From the IMG/VR virus record IMGVR_UViG_3300045941_000223, positions 1-64,000 of that record: a stretch of DNA of 64,000 nucleotides; one strand, given 5' to 3'. The translations under genes were made by a program, and so were the position numbers. The DNA is from a virus. Below the pieces are notes generated by a model that saw only the letters and a program-made list of their open reading frames with translations, was not told the origin of the DNA and made no database searches. Position 1 is the stretch's first letter, and the number at the start of each line of letters is the position of its first letter. Below are positions 7,963 to 15,674 of the stretch, in pieces.

Positions 7963-9443
7963 TGGTCGAGACTCTGAAGGTCGATATTCTGCAGACGGAG
8001 CTGGAGCAGAATCTGCCCTACTGGCTCGATCCGTCGCAGAAGAACGCCGAGCGGCACGCCGAGATCCGCGCCAAGCACCGGCAGCGATGGCTCGACGAGC
8101 AGAAGCGCGAGAAAGGCTGGAAGCGGGCCAAGCAGGACGCGTGGTTGCTGCTCCGCAAGTATGACGAAAGCGAGCACCCGCGGGACGAACGCGGACGCTG
8201 GACCGATGCAGGCGGCGGTGACGGTGGTAAGCCCGACGTTGGCACCGGCTCCGAGAAGTCCAAGGGCGACTGCATGTCGGCCGCCTACAAATGGATCAAG
8301 GAGCATCCGGAGGAAACGCTGGTCCACGGCATGGTCACCAGCGACGGCAAGCGCTTCCCGCACGCGTGGGGTGAGGACAATGACGGCAACGTCCACGAGG
8401 TCAGCAACGGACAGAACGTGGTCGTGCCGCGGGCCGAGTACTACGAGCGCTTCGAGGTCAAGCCGGACGATCCCGCCGAGTATCACCGCTACACGCACAC
8501 CGAGGCGCTGGTCCAGTCGGTGCGGGCAGGGCATTATGGCCCATGGGATATCAGCGAGGAAACGGTCGATCTCGATCGGCTCGAAGAGAGCACCGGCGGC
8601 GGCTACCGCAAGCCCGGCAAGAAGCCCAGCGATCTATCGGATTTTCTCGGCAAGGAACGGGTGCAGATTTCCGACAATGTGGACGATCCTCACAACCTGA
8701 TCAAGAATTGGAACAAGTACATCGGCATGGACCCGGAAGAGTTCGCCGATAGTTTTTTCGGCGCGAGGTACAAGCCGCAAATGACGGTCAGCTACGGTGC
8801 GGGTCAAATCTATGTCGATGCCTTGCTGCAGAATCCAAGGACCGGAGAACATCTCGCATCGGTGTCGCGGTTTATCAACGGTCCGAAGAACCGGGCCACC
8901 GCATCGTTCTTCGAGGTTGACTCGGCTCAGCAGGGCAAGGGCATCGGCAAGCAGGTGACCGCCAGTAACGTGAAAATGTACGCAGACCTTGGCATCACCG
9001 AGGTTCACGCACGCTGCAACATCAATGTAGGCGGATATGCGTGGGCGAAGTACGGCTACGTGCCACGCGATCGAGAGGCATGGGAGGAATTGGCCGATAA
9101 GGTTCAGGAAAAGCTCGAAAACATGGACGAAGATGATGTCTCGGACCAAGAGCGCGAAACGATCATCGAGCTAATCGACAATCCAGATCCCAAGGCGGTG
9201 TGGGCGATTGCTGATTCCGAGGTCGGCAAGGAGCTGCTGACCGACACCGAGTGGGACGGCGTGCTCGACCTGACCGACAAGGAAGTGCTCGAACGGCTGA
9301 ACGCCTACATCGGCACCAACATCAAGCCGGTGAAACCGAAGCCTTTCGACGACGAAGACGACGATGATGATTTCGACCGGCCGGTGACGGTCAGGCCGGG
9401 CGATGAAGATGATGATGACGATGACGATCGCATCGACCCATAA
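7962..9443 (+). CDS. Cargo protein: Cys-His enzyme domain plus GNAT
   Basis: 493 residues. The N-terminus is a basic helix ending WKRAKQDAWLLLRKY, then the shared module HPRDERGRWTDAGGG (about residues 71-85). Domain 1 has Cys104 (GDCMSAAYKW) and His134 (FPHAWGE), the spacing of papain/transglutaminase-like Cys-His enzymes. Domain 2 (about 270-375) is a GNAT acyltransferase with the acyl-CoA loop QQGKGIG (323-329) and a YAWAKYGY end. The tail is a long Asp/Glu tract. Two enzyme folds after one module suggest a multi-activity effector; substrates unknown. Confidence 0.65.
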   Translation: MVETLKVDILQTELEQNLPYWLDPSQKNAERHAEIRAKHRQRWLDEQKREKGWKRAKQDAWLLLRKYDESEHPRDERGRWTDAGGGDGGKPDVGTGSEKSKGDCMSAAYKWIKEHPEETLVHGMVTSDGKRFPHAWGEDNDGNVHEVSNGQNVVVPRAEYYERFEVKPDDPAEYHRYTHTEALVQSVRAGHYGPWDISEETVDLDRLEESTGGGYRKPGKKPSDLSDFLGKERVQISDNVDDPHNLIKNWNKYIGMDPEEFADSFFGARYKPQMTVSYGAGQIYVDALLQNPRTGEHLASVSRFINGPKNRATASFFEVDSAQQGKGIGKQVTASNVKMYADLGITEVHARCNINVGGYAWAKYGYVPRDREAWEELADKVQEKLENMDEDDVSDQERETIIELIDNPDPKAVWAIADSEVGKELLTDTEWDGVLDLTDKEVLERLNAYIGTNIKPVKPKPFDDEDDDDDFDRPVTVRPGDEDDDDDDDRIDP

Positions 9444-11232
9444 GACCGGTGAGCTGTTCTACGTCGATGACGCAGGCGAGCGGCAGGACGCTTCGCTGCA
9501 TCAGGAAATCCTCGACGAAGGCGATCATCTCCGCGCGCTCGCGGTCTCGCGCAAGGTCATGCGGCGGCTCGGGCTCGATCCCGACGTGCTGCTCAAGCAG
9601 AAGGCATTCGATCCGTCGCAGCCGCGCGACGAGCACGGGCGATGGACCGATACCGGCGGGTCGGACGACAGCCTCGCCGAAGATACGATCGGCGGCTACG
9701 ACCGCATCCCCGGGCTTCCGCCCGGCACCAAGATCCGCGATCCGAGTGACAGCATCGCCACCGCGCTCAATCGCGACGCGTTCGATATGACCGCCGAGAA
9801 GAAAGAGCGCGGACCGTTCGACGACGGCGACACCTACCATCTGACCATCACGTCGAAGCTCGCTCCCGGCATCGAGCCATTCGAATCTCGGCCGGGCCAG
9901 ACCCGCTACTATGATCCCCGGCTGGCGCGTCTGGAAACCATCGACGCCGGGACAATCATAGAGAGGACTTATGCGAGACCGAAAGACACAGACGCGACGG
10001 AAATCCAGCCGCTCGAAGGCGAGAAAATCATCTATCGCGGCATCTCGGCGGAAGAGTACCAAGCGATCCTCGAAACCGGCAAAGTCTCGTCGAAGGGCGA
10101 ATACAACATCGGTGAGGACCAGCGAGGACTGACCTACTGGACGACAAAGCCCAACACGGCGGCGTCCTACGCCAGCGGCTTCGCTCCATGGCAATTCGCG
10201 CCAACCTTCACCAAGCCCGCCTACGTGATCGCCGCCCGCATGCCGGAAGAAACCCGCGAGGTTCCCGGCACCGGCGAGAACGAGGTCGGCGTCGCCCGCC
10301 CGATCGAGCGGAGCGAGCTGCTGGCGGTGTGGCGGGGCGATGTCTACTCGCACACGCCGGGCGAGATCGATCTGAAGCAGATCGGCTCTTCCGATACCTA
10401 CCGGATGGGCTCGGCCTCACATCCGAACAGCCCCGTGGTCTGGAGCCGGGAAGATCAGGGTCTCGCCGAGGACACGGTTGGCTATGCCAACCCTGCCGAA
10501 GAGACCACCGAGAAGGCCACGGTCGGCGGCCGGACCTACCCGGTGCGCGACAACAAGAACCACGTGATTGATACCTCCCGCATGCGCGGGGCGGCGATCG
10601 TCTATGACGACAACACGGTGTCGATCCTGCACGTCACCGACACCCCGGAGCGGGTCGAGCAAGGGCTGAACGATGCGCCCGAGGATCTGACCACCGCCTT
10701 CGGCAACGTCGGCGACGATCTCGGCGCTGGCTTCTACGGTTCCGCAGTGCCGCAAATCTGGATGTCACGATCGGCGGGCAAGTGGGACTTCCTGTCGAGC
10801 ATGACCAGCGCGCAGAAGCAGGACTACGTGACCTACCTGCGCGGCAAGATCGAACAGCAGCGCTCGGTGAAGTACATCACCGCCAACGAGTACGAGCGCG
10901 CGGTCCGCGATCTCGGATACTTCGAGAGCGGGCAGACCGACTACATCACATGGTCCGCCGAGCAGCCCTACAACATCGAGTCGTGGAAGCCCGAGACGCT
11001 GGCCACGCTCGGCATCACCCCCGGCAAGCAGCCCGAGGTCATGGACATTCGCCTGCGGGGGAGGTTCGTCGATCTCACGGCCGGGGGCTTCCGGCAGTCC
11101 GACGTGGAAGAGCTGCAGAAGCGCGGGTACGACGGTGCCTACGTGCAGGGCTCATTCTCGTACACCCCGCAATTCGTGATCTGGAACAAGGCGGCGATCA
11201 CCGAGATCAAGCGCTCCAAGCATGCCCGTTGA
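9403..11232 (+). CDS. Cargo protein with two ART-like domains
   Basis: 609 residues. The ATG at 9403 lies inside the acidic repeat of the previous gene. The shared module FDPSQPRDEHGRWTDTGG (about 69-86) is followed by SLAEDTIGGY. First domain (about 205-315): IYRGIS (Arg212), a GLTYWT-TKPNTAASYASGFAP segment, and GENEVGV, typical of phage-borne ADP-ribosyltransferase-like folds. Second domain (about 405-605): ILHVTDTPE, a FYGSAVPQIW segment and GYDGAYV near the end, like polyvalent ART domains. A second LAEDTVGY lies between them, so this may be two fused effectors. Catalytic Glu positions are not certain. Confidence 0.55.
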   Translation: MKMMMTMTIASTHKTGELFYVDDAGERQDASLHQEILDEGDHLRALAVSRKVMRRLGLDPDVLLKQKAFDPSQPRDEHGRWTDTGGSDDSLAEDTIGGYDRIPGLPPGTKIRDPSDSIATALNRDAFDMTAEKKERGPFDDGDTYHLTITSKLAPGIEPFESRPGQTRYYDPRLARLETIDAGTIIERTYARPKDTDATEIQPLEGEKIIYRGISAEEYQAILETGKVSSKGEYNIGEDQRGLTYWTTKPNTAASYASGFAPWQFAPTFTKPAYVIAARMPEETREVPGTGENEVGVARPIERSELLAVWRGDVYSHTPGEIDLKQIGSSDTYRMGSASHPNSPVVWSREDQGLAEDTVGYANPAEETTEKATVGGRTYPVRDNKNHVIDTSRMRGAAIVYDDNTVSILHVTDTPERVEQGLNDAPEDLTTAFGNVGDDLGAGFYGSAVPQIWMSRSAGKWDFLSSMTSAQKQDYVTYLRGKIEQQRSVKYITANEYERAVRDLGYFESGQTDYITWSAEQPYNIESWKPETLATLGITPGKQPEVMDIRLRGRFVDLTAGGFRQSDVEELQKRGYDGAYVQGSFSYTPQFVIWNKAAITEIKRSKHAR

Positions 11233-13027
11233 TCCGCACCCGCAAGAGACCCGTACCGATTTCATGAACCGGTGCTGCTTCGAAACCGGTCGCGCCGAGC
11301 CCGGGTGGAGCAACGACGCCGTGGCGGCGGCCTGCTTCAGCGCATGGGGGCGCTCGCGCGCCAACAAGCAGGCGGCATGGCAAAACGCTCGGGGAAGGGC
11401 CATATCTACCCTGCGGTTCGACCCGAACCAGCCGAGAGACGAATATGGCCGATGGACCGACGCAGGCGGATCAGGACTTGCTGAAGGACTTGACGAAGGA
11501 AGACCGGGAGCTGGTGCTGTCCACGGTGAAAAATCACCCCGGCCTTTCGATCGAAGAAGCCCTACGGATGTTGAAAGCAGCCGGAATGTAGTCGCGGTCT
11601 GGACCCGCGGCAGTCACACATTCCATGAGCTGAACGCTGACGGTGCCGGGCGCTTCAGCGTCGCCATCCAATCGGCCAAACATTCCAATCCGTACGGGGC
11701 GTCGGTCCACGCCTACCCGACCAGAGCCTACGAGTACATGCGGACGTTCGTGTCGCCGAACGGCGACTACGGCTTCGCCCTCAAGGGCGACGATATCGTC
11801 TCGCTGTTCAAGAACCCGAACTCGGATCAGCCCGGTGTGGCTGGCGCGGCGATCGACCTCGCCGTACAGCAAGGCGGCCGACGCGCCGACGCATTCGATA
11901 CCGTCCTGCCGGACCTCTACGCCAAGCACGGCCTGCGGGTGGTCGCGCGCCTCGCGTGGGACGACAAGGAAGCACCGCCCGGCTGGGACAAGAAGACCTA
12001 CCAGAAGTTCAACAACGGCGAGCCGGACGTGGTGTTCATGGTCTACGACCCGGCCTCGACGACCTATACCGCTGGGCAGGGCGAGCGGGTGGACGAGTAC
12101 GACGACGGCAAGGCGACGCAGGACCGGGAGCTGGAGGCGATCGACGCCGCCAAGCCACCGGAACCGCCGCCGCCACCGAGACCGGAGCAGCCGCGGTTTG
12201 GATTCGGGGAGGCCGATCCCAAGCTGGAGATCAACCGGCAGATATCGGCCGATTACGTGCTGCGAGAAGGCAGGCGCACCGACACCGAGCACCTGCGCTG
12301 GATCGATCTGGCCACCGGCGAGCTGTCACCGGAGATCGAGGAAGGTACCGAAAAGGAAGTCGGCTTCGGGCCCGAGCTGGGAAAGGCGCTGGACGATCCG
12401 TCCCGCGCGATCGAGGTTGATCACAATCACCCGAACTCCAGCCCGCTCTCGGTGCAGGATCTGGCCATTCTCAGCACCAAGCCGGGATGTTACGGCGTGC
12501 GGGCGCTCGGCCACGACGGCAGCATCTATGCCGCCAGCCGACCAGCGAGGCATGACATTCGTGGCGCATTCAAGAAGGCGAGGGGGGCGCAGTACACCGA
12601 CGCCGACGAGTTTCTGGTCGATGAGATCACGTCGGAAAAGATGGAGCCGGATCGGGGTACGAAGATTTTCTTCCATGCCGTCAGCGATGCGCTCGGACGC
12701 AACGGCTGGTTCGATTACGGCTTCCGCCTCGCGCCCGATCTCCAGCGCGATATCGATCGGCTGAGCAAGGAGTACAACGCACTGGTCGCCGACATGCAGA
12801 AACGCGCCGGGCCGCCGCCGACGTTCGCAGGCAGATCGATCGATATCGATTGGGAGAAGTACCCGGTGCCGAATGCCTTCATCGATCCGCCCGGCGAGTA
12901 CGAGCCGCTGGACGAGTGGATCAGCTATCGGAAGGAACTCGACGAGCTGAGCCATCTCCCCGGCATCGAGCCGTTCAAGCAGGAAGCCGACGAAATCATC
13001 GAGCGCAAGCGGAGGCAGCAGAAATGA
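11222..13027 (+). CDS. Cargo protein: GNAT-like and JAMM-like domains
   Basis: 601 residues, ATG overlapping the previous stop. Order: an RTDFMNRCCF...AVAACFSAWG motif (also in the capsid protease), the shared module FDPNQPRDEYGRWTDAGG (about 66-83), then a GNAT-like domain (about 125-285; ends EPDVVFMVYDP). After a Pro-rich linker comes a JAMM-like domain with HNHPNSSPLSVQD (His401, His403, Ser410, Asp413; Glu398 upstream). JAMM enzymes are zinc proteases or deubiquitinases. The Ser spacing is one residue shorter than classical JAMM. Residues about 84-122 are written in an atypical frame (see 11445-11591), so the protein as read may contain a frame-displaced stretch. Confidence 0.55.
   Translation: MPVDPHPQETRTDFMNRCCFETGRAEPGWSNDAVAAACFSAWGRSRANKQAAWQNARGRAISTLRFDPNQPRDEYGRWTDAGGSGLAEGLDEGRPGAGAVHGEKSPRPFDRRSPTDVESSRNVVAVWTRGSHTFHELNADGAGRFSVAIQSAKHSNPYGASVHAYPTRAYEYMRTFVSPNGDYGFALKGDDIVSLFKNPNSDQPGVAGAAIDLAVQQGGRRADAFDTVLPDLYAKHGLRVVARLAWDDKEAPPGWDKKTYQKFNNGEPDVVFMVYDPASTTYTAGQGERVDEYDDGKATQDRELEAIDAAKPPEPPPPPRPEQPRFGFGEADPKLEINRQISADYVLREGRRTDTEHLRWIDLATGELSPEIEEGTEKEVGFGPELGKALDDPSRAIEVDHNHPNSSPLSVQDLAILSTKPGCYGVRALGHDGSIYAASRPARHDIRGAFKKARGAQYTDADEFLVDEITSEKMEPDRGTKIFFHAVSDALGRNGWFDYGFRLAPDLQRDIDRLSKEYNALVADMQKRAGPPPTFAGRSIDIDWEKYPVPNAFIDPPGEYEPLDEWISYRKELDELSHLPGIEPFKQEADEIIERKRRQQK
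11445..11591 (+). other. Alternative-frame coding segment inside a cargo gene
   Basis: A 48-residue frame in the +1 register of the 11222-13027 gene, ATG to TAG. It reads LLKDLTKEDRELVLSTVKN, then HPGLSIEEALRMLKAAGM, a well-formed helical pair of the kind found next to GRWTD modules in such phages. By eye its third codon positions are mostly G/C like the rest of the genome, while the main frame here is mostly A/T at third positions. It is either a nested gene or the remains of two compensating frameshifts. Confidence 0.5.
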
Positions 13028-14136
13028 CCGCCACCGTCGATGGACGCCCGGCCACGCTGGCCTACTTCAAGGGCGAGTTCGATCCGGCGAGCGAGGCCGA
13101 CGCCACCTTGGTGCAAATCACCTTCATGGACGCCCGCGGCGGATCGCACTTCTACGTGCCCGATCCCGCCAAGCGCGAAGCCGAGAAGCGATCGATCCAA
13201 TGGAAGCGGGCCAAGGCCAGAGCGCAGGTGTTGCTGCGCGAGTTCGACGAGAGCAAGCATCCGCGCGACGAGCGCGGACGCTGGACGGACGGCGGGGGCG
13301 GCGACGACAGTCTCGCCGAGGACACCGAGAGCGGGTACGGGAAGAACCCGACCGCCACCGAGATTTACGAGAGCTACAAAACGCCGACGATGGAAGAAGT
13401 GCGGGCGCGGCTGAGCCCGCGTGATATCGAAGAGATCGATCAGGCCAAGCGCGATATGGAAGGTCGCATTCCGACCATGGCGCAATTCAAGCAACCGGAC
13501 GGCAAGTACACTCCGGAACGCGTGGCAGTGCACGCCGACATTATCAAGAACAAGATGAAGCTGTTCAGCCCGGAGAACATTGCCAAGTACACGCCACCAG
13601 CAGGCGAGAAGCCATTGGTGACGCTGGTCGGTGGGCGACCAGCCAGCGGCAAAACCACGTCGCTACCGGCTGAAATTATGGAATCGAGCCTATATATATC
13701 CGCAGACGACGTGCAGGAACATTTGCCCGGATACGAGCCCCGGCTGGCTGGCCTGTTCAACGGCGAGGCGCAAGAGATTGGCGATCGTATCGAAGAGATG
13801 GCCCGCGAGCTGAAGATCAACGTCATCTTCGATTCGACTATGAAGACGCAAAAAACCGCCGCCGGGCGGCTTGCGGCCTACCAGCAGGCGGGTTACGAGG
13901 CGGACGGGTACTTCGTCAGCACGTCGCCGATCGAATCGGCCGTGCGGACGGTCGGCCGGTTCCGGCACAAGAAGGGCGACTACAGCGGGCGGTTCGTGCC
14001 GCCGGAAGTGACGATCGCCAGCACGACCAACGAGAAGACATTCGACTCGCTGAAGTCGGAGTTCCGGAGCTGGAAATTGTTTGATAACAACGGGGACAAG
14101 CTCAAGCTGGTCGCCGAAGGTGGAAAAGGGAAGTAG
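13024..14136 (+). CDS. Cargo protein with zeta-toxin-like kinase
   Basis: 370 residues, ATGA start. The shared module HPRDERGRWTDGGG (about 79-92) follows a WKRAKARAQVLLREF helix almost the same as in the 7962 gene. From about residue 190 there is a P-loop ATPase fold: VGGRPASGKTTS with Lys210, SADDVQEHLPGY, NVIFDSTM, and an Arg-rich lid (RTVGRFRHKKG). This matches zeta-type toxins and related small-molecule or peptidoglycan-precursor kinases. No classical epsilon antitoxin is adjacent; the next gene encodes only 59 residues. Confidence 0.7.
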   Translation: MTATVDGRPATLAYFKGEFDPASEADATLVQITFMDARGGSHFYVPDPAKREAEKRSIQWKRAKARAQVLLREFDESKHPRDERGRWTDGGGGDDSLAEDTESGYGKNPTATEIYESYKTPTMEEVRARLSPRDIEEIDQAKRDMEGRIPTMAQFKQPDGKYTPERVAVHADIIKNKMKLFSPENIAKYTPPAGEKPLVTLVGGRPASGKTTSLPAEIMESSLYISADDVQEHLPGYEPRLAGLFNGEAQEIGDRIEEMARELKINVIFDSTMKTQKTAAGRLAAYQQAGYEADGYFVSTSPIESAVRTVGRFRHKKGDYSGRFVPPEVTIASTTNEKTFDSLKSEFRSWKLFDNNGDKLKLVAEGGKGK

Positions 14137-14139
14137 GCC

Positions 14140-14319
14140 ATGAAGCCATTGCCAAAGCGCACCGACCGCGGGCCGCTCATCGTCGAGACGCCAGCCGGTC
14201 CGCTCTACGCGGACGACACCTATGGCGAGGGATTTAACCCTCCGAAGCCGGATGATCCGTTGATGCAGGCGATCAGGCAGGGGATCGCCGAGGACAAGGC
14301 CAAGGCCGGGAAGTCCTAG
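14140..14319 (+). CDS. Small protein after the zeta-like gene
   Basis: 59 residues, three bases after the kinase gene. Begins MKPLPKRTDRGPLIVET, has an acidic and Pro-rich middle (DDTYGEGFNPPKPDDPL) and a helical end. It closes the rightward cluster, and its stop overlaps the stop of the leftward gene 14316-14519 inside CCTAGG. Position allows an immunity or antitoxin role for the kinase, but nothing in the sequence shows one. Confidence 0.5.
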   Translation: MKPLPKRTDRGPLIVETPAGPLYADDTYGEGFNPPKPDDPLMQAIRQGIAEDKAKAGKS

Positions 14320-14519
14320 GCCGCGTTGGCCGTGGTTTCGGTCTCTTTGCTCTCCCAGCAGGCCAGATGACCGTTCCATCGGATCGTATGGTTACCGAAC
14401 ATCACGCGGACCTCGCGCAAGGTCAGGTTGGCGGGAACCAACCCCATCAGCGTGCCGTTCGCTCCGACGACTTTAACGAGCCGGGCCGTCACCGGTCCGT
14501 CTCTGATCAGGCGGGTCAT
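14316..14519 (-). CDS. Hypothetical leftward protein
   Basis: 67 residues, last gene of the leftward island and convergent with the cargo cluster. A strong GGGAGG ribosome site and its own promoter (14544-14572) precede the ATG. Contains strand-like MGLVPANLTLREVRVMFGNH and a WNGHLACWE end. No family recognised. A separate promoter for one small gene suggests tight control. Confidence 0.55.
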   Translation of the reverse strand: MTRLIRDGPVTARLVKVVGANGTLMGLVPANLTLREVRVMFGNHTIRWNGHLACWESKETETTANAA

Positions 14520-14543
14520 TAGTCTTACCTCCCTTCCAATACT

Positions 14544-14572
14544 AATATAGGGCGTAATGGCCTACATTTCAA
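14544..14572 (-). promoter_or_regulatory. Leftward promoter with operator (site 1)
   Basis: On the minus strand TTGAAA (14567-14572), a 17-bp spacer, then TATATT (14544-14549). The operator-like 17-mer occupies 14548-14564 and covers the spacer. The -35 lies in the last codons of the HTH gene and the HTH stop codon lies in the operator. Drives 14316-14519. Confidence 0.75.
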
Positions 14573-14831
14573 GATGCCGCTCGTAATCCATCCTCGCCAC
14601 GTCTTCCGGCGAATGCTTCTTGCGCACCATCAGCCGCAGCAGCATGGCGGTGGCGCGCGGGATCGGGGCCTCGCCCAGCGCCCAGCGCCGCGACGTGCGC
14701 GGGCCGACGCCGATGAACCTGCCCGCCTGAACTTGATTCAGGTCGAGCGCGTCGATCGCTTCTCGGTACTGTTCTTTGGTCATGACGCGCTTCGCGGTCT
14801 TCTTCTTGGTAGCGGTCTTGCGCTTGGCCAT
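14562..14831 (-). CDS. HTH transcriptional regulator
   Basis: 89 residues: a Lys/Arg-rich start, then TKEQYREAIDALDLNQVQAG and RFIGVGPRTSRRWALGEAPI, a typical helix-turn-helix with the second helix in GPRTSRRWAL. It is flanked by two copies of the operator (14548-14564 and 14859-14875), the upstream copy being its own promoter with a weak -10 (TAGGAG). Likely the DNA-binding protein of the leftward regulon and self-regulated; that link is inference. The leader has CCGCA-GA-TGCGG beside the GGAGG ribosome site, which may limit translation. Confidence 0.75.
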   Translation of the reverse strand: MAKRKTATKKKTAKRVMTKEQYREAIDALDLNQVQAGRFIGVGPRTSRRWALGEAPIPRATAMLLRLMVRKKHSPEDVARMDYERHLEM

Positions 14832-14854
14832 GGGAACCTCCGCATCTGCGGCAA

Positions 14855-14883
14855 CTCCTAGGACGTAATGGCCTAGCTCGCAA
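14855..14883 (-). promoter_or_regulatory. Leftward promoter with operator (site 2, HTH gene)
   Basis: Minus strand TTGCGA (14878-14883), 17-bp spacer, TAGGAG (14855-14860). Operator TAGGACGTAATGGCCTA at 14859-14875. The -10 is the poorest of the set, fitting low basal expression of a regulator. The stop codon of gene 14873-15478 lies in the operator. Confidence 0.6.
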
Positions 14884-15478
14884 GAGCCTGCTCAGGGTTG
14901 TGAACACATCGCCGGACGAGTTCCTGATGCAAGAGATCGGACATATCCCAGCTCCCGCCGTTGATCCGGCGATCGGTCGCTCGGTCGATGTAGGGGCCGA
15001 ACCCGCTGGAATGCAGCAGCTTGAACTCGGCAGGGTTAACGCCGTGCCTGCGGCAGGCGGCCTCGAACGCCCGGCGGCCGAACTCTTCGGAGTACTTCCG
15101 GTCGGTAAATACATAGTCGGAGCCGAACCGGACCTTCTCGGCCCTGAACGAAGGCTGCAGCTCCGATCGGGACTCGACCATGCCCATGGAACTCGCGGTG
15201 CCCTTGGTCTCGGCGAACGTCGCCGAACCGTCCGGCATCAGCCATGCGTACTTCGAGTACTTCAGGTCGATCATGCCGTCGAAGCCGCCACCGGCGTAAG
15301 CGTTGGTGACCGCCTCGACCATCTTGGTGGTCGGGCCGTCCGTCCAGCCGACTCGGATCGAGGCTCCACCGGAGTAGGTGTGCGATCGGACCGAGAATTT
15401 GACGCCCGGGAATGCCTTCTTCAGGGCGACCCGGATCAGCTTGGCAGTCTCGGCGCAGCTCAGGTAGCGGGTAGTCAT
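14873..15478 (-). CDS. LPD29-like protein
   Basis: 201 residues. The first 100 residues match the LPD29 pattern of large polyvalent proteins: AAxLIRxALKKAFPGVKFSV-like start, YSGGASI, VGWTDGPT and FDGMIDLKY. LPD domains are carried by phage and plasmid proteins delivered or made early in infection; the role is unknown. The start overlaps the upstream small zinc protein (ATGA). Confidence 0.6.
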   Translation of the reverse strand: MTTRYLSCAETAKLIRVALKKAFPGVKFSVRSHTYSGGASIRVGWTDGPTTKMVEAVTNAYAGGGFDGMIDLKYSKYAWLMPDGSATFAETKGTASSMGMVESRSELQPSFRAEKVRFGSDYVFTDRKYSEEFGRRAFEAACRRHGVNPAEFKLLHSSGFGPYIDRATDRRINGGSWDMSDLLHQELVRRCVHNPEQALAS

Positions 15479-15660
15479 TTCGTTCCTTTCGTCATGGTGA
15501 AGGGATAGGCCAGCGCGGTCAGGTAACCGTCGCGGGCAGCGAGGATGGCAGCACCAGCATCGGTTATGTCGAGAGCGCAGGCATCGCACCGCTCGATCGC
15601 TTCGCGGCCATCGGCTCGCTCGACAATCAGGTAGCGCTTGTCGTGGCAGGTATCGCACAT
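15475..15660 (-). CDS. Small CxxC zinc-ribbon protein
   Basis: 61 residues with CDTC at residues 2-5 and CDAC near 29-32, a plausible four-Cys zinc site, then a helix and a short hydrophobic end. Overlaps the next gene by ATGA and has GGGAGAT ahead of its ATG. Function unknown. Confidence 0.6.
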   Translation of the reverse strand: MCDTCHDKRYLIVERADGREAIERCDACALDITDAGAAILAARDGYLTALAYPFTMTKGTK

Positions 15661-15674
15661 CAGATGATCTCCCT

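Noticed and set aside
14296-14345. Terminator at the convergent junction
   Set aside because: GGCCAA and TTGGCC can pair across the junction, but the stem is imperfect, long-looped and has no U-run on either strand.
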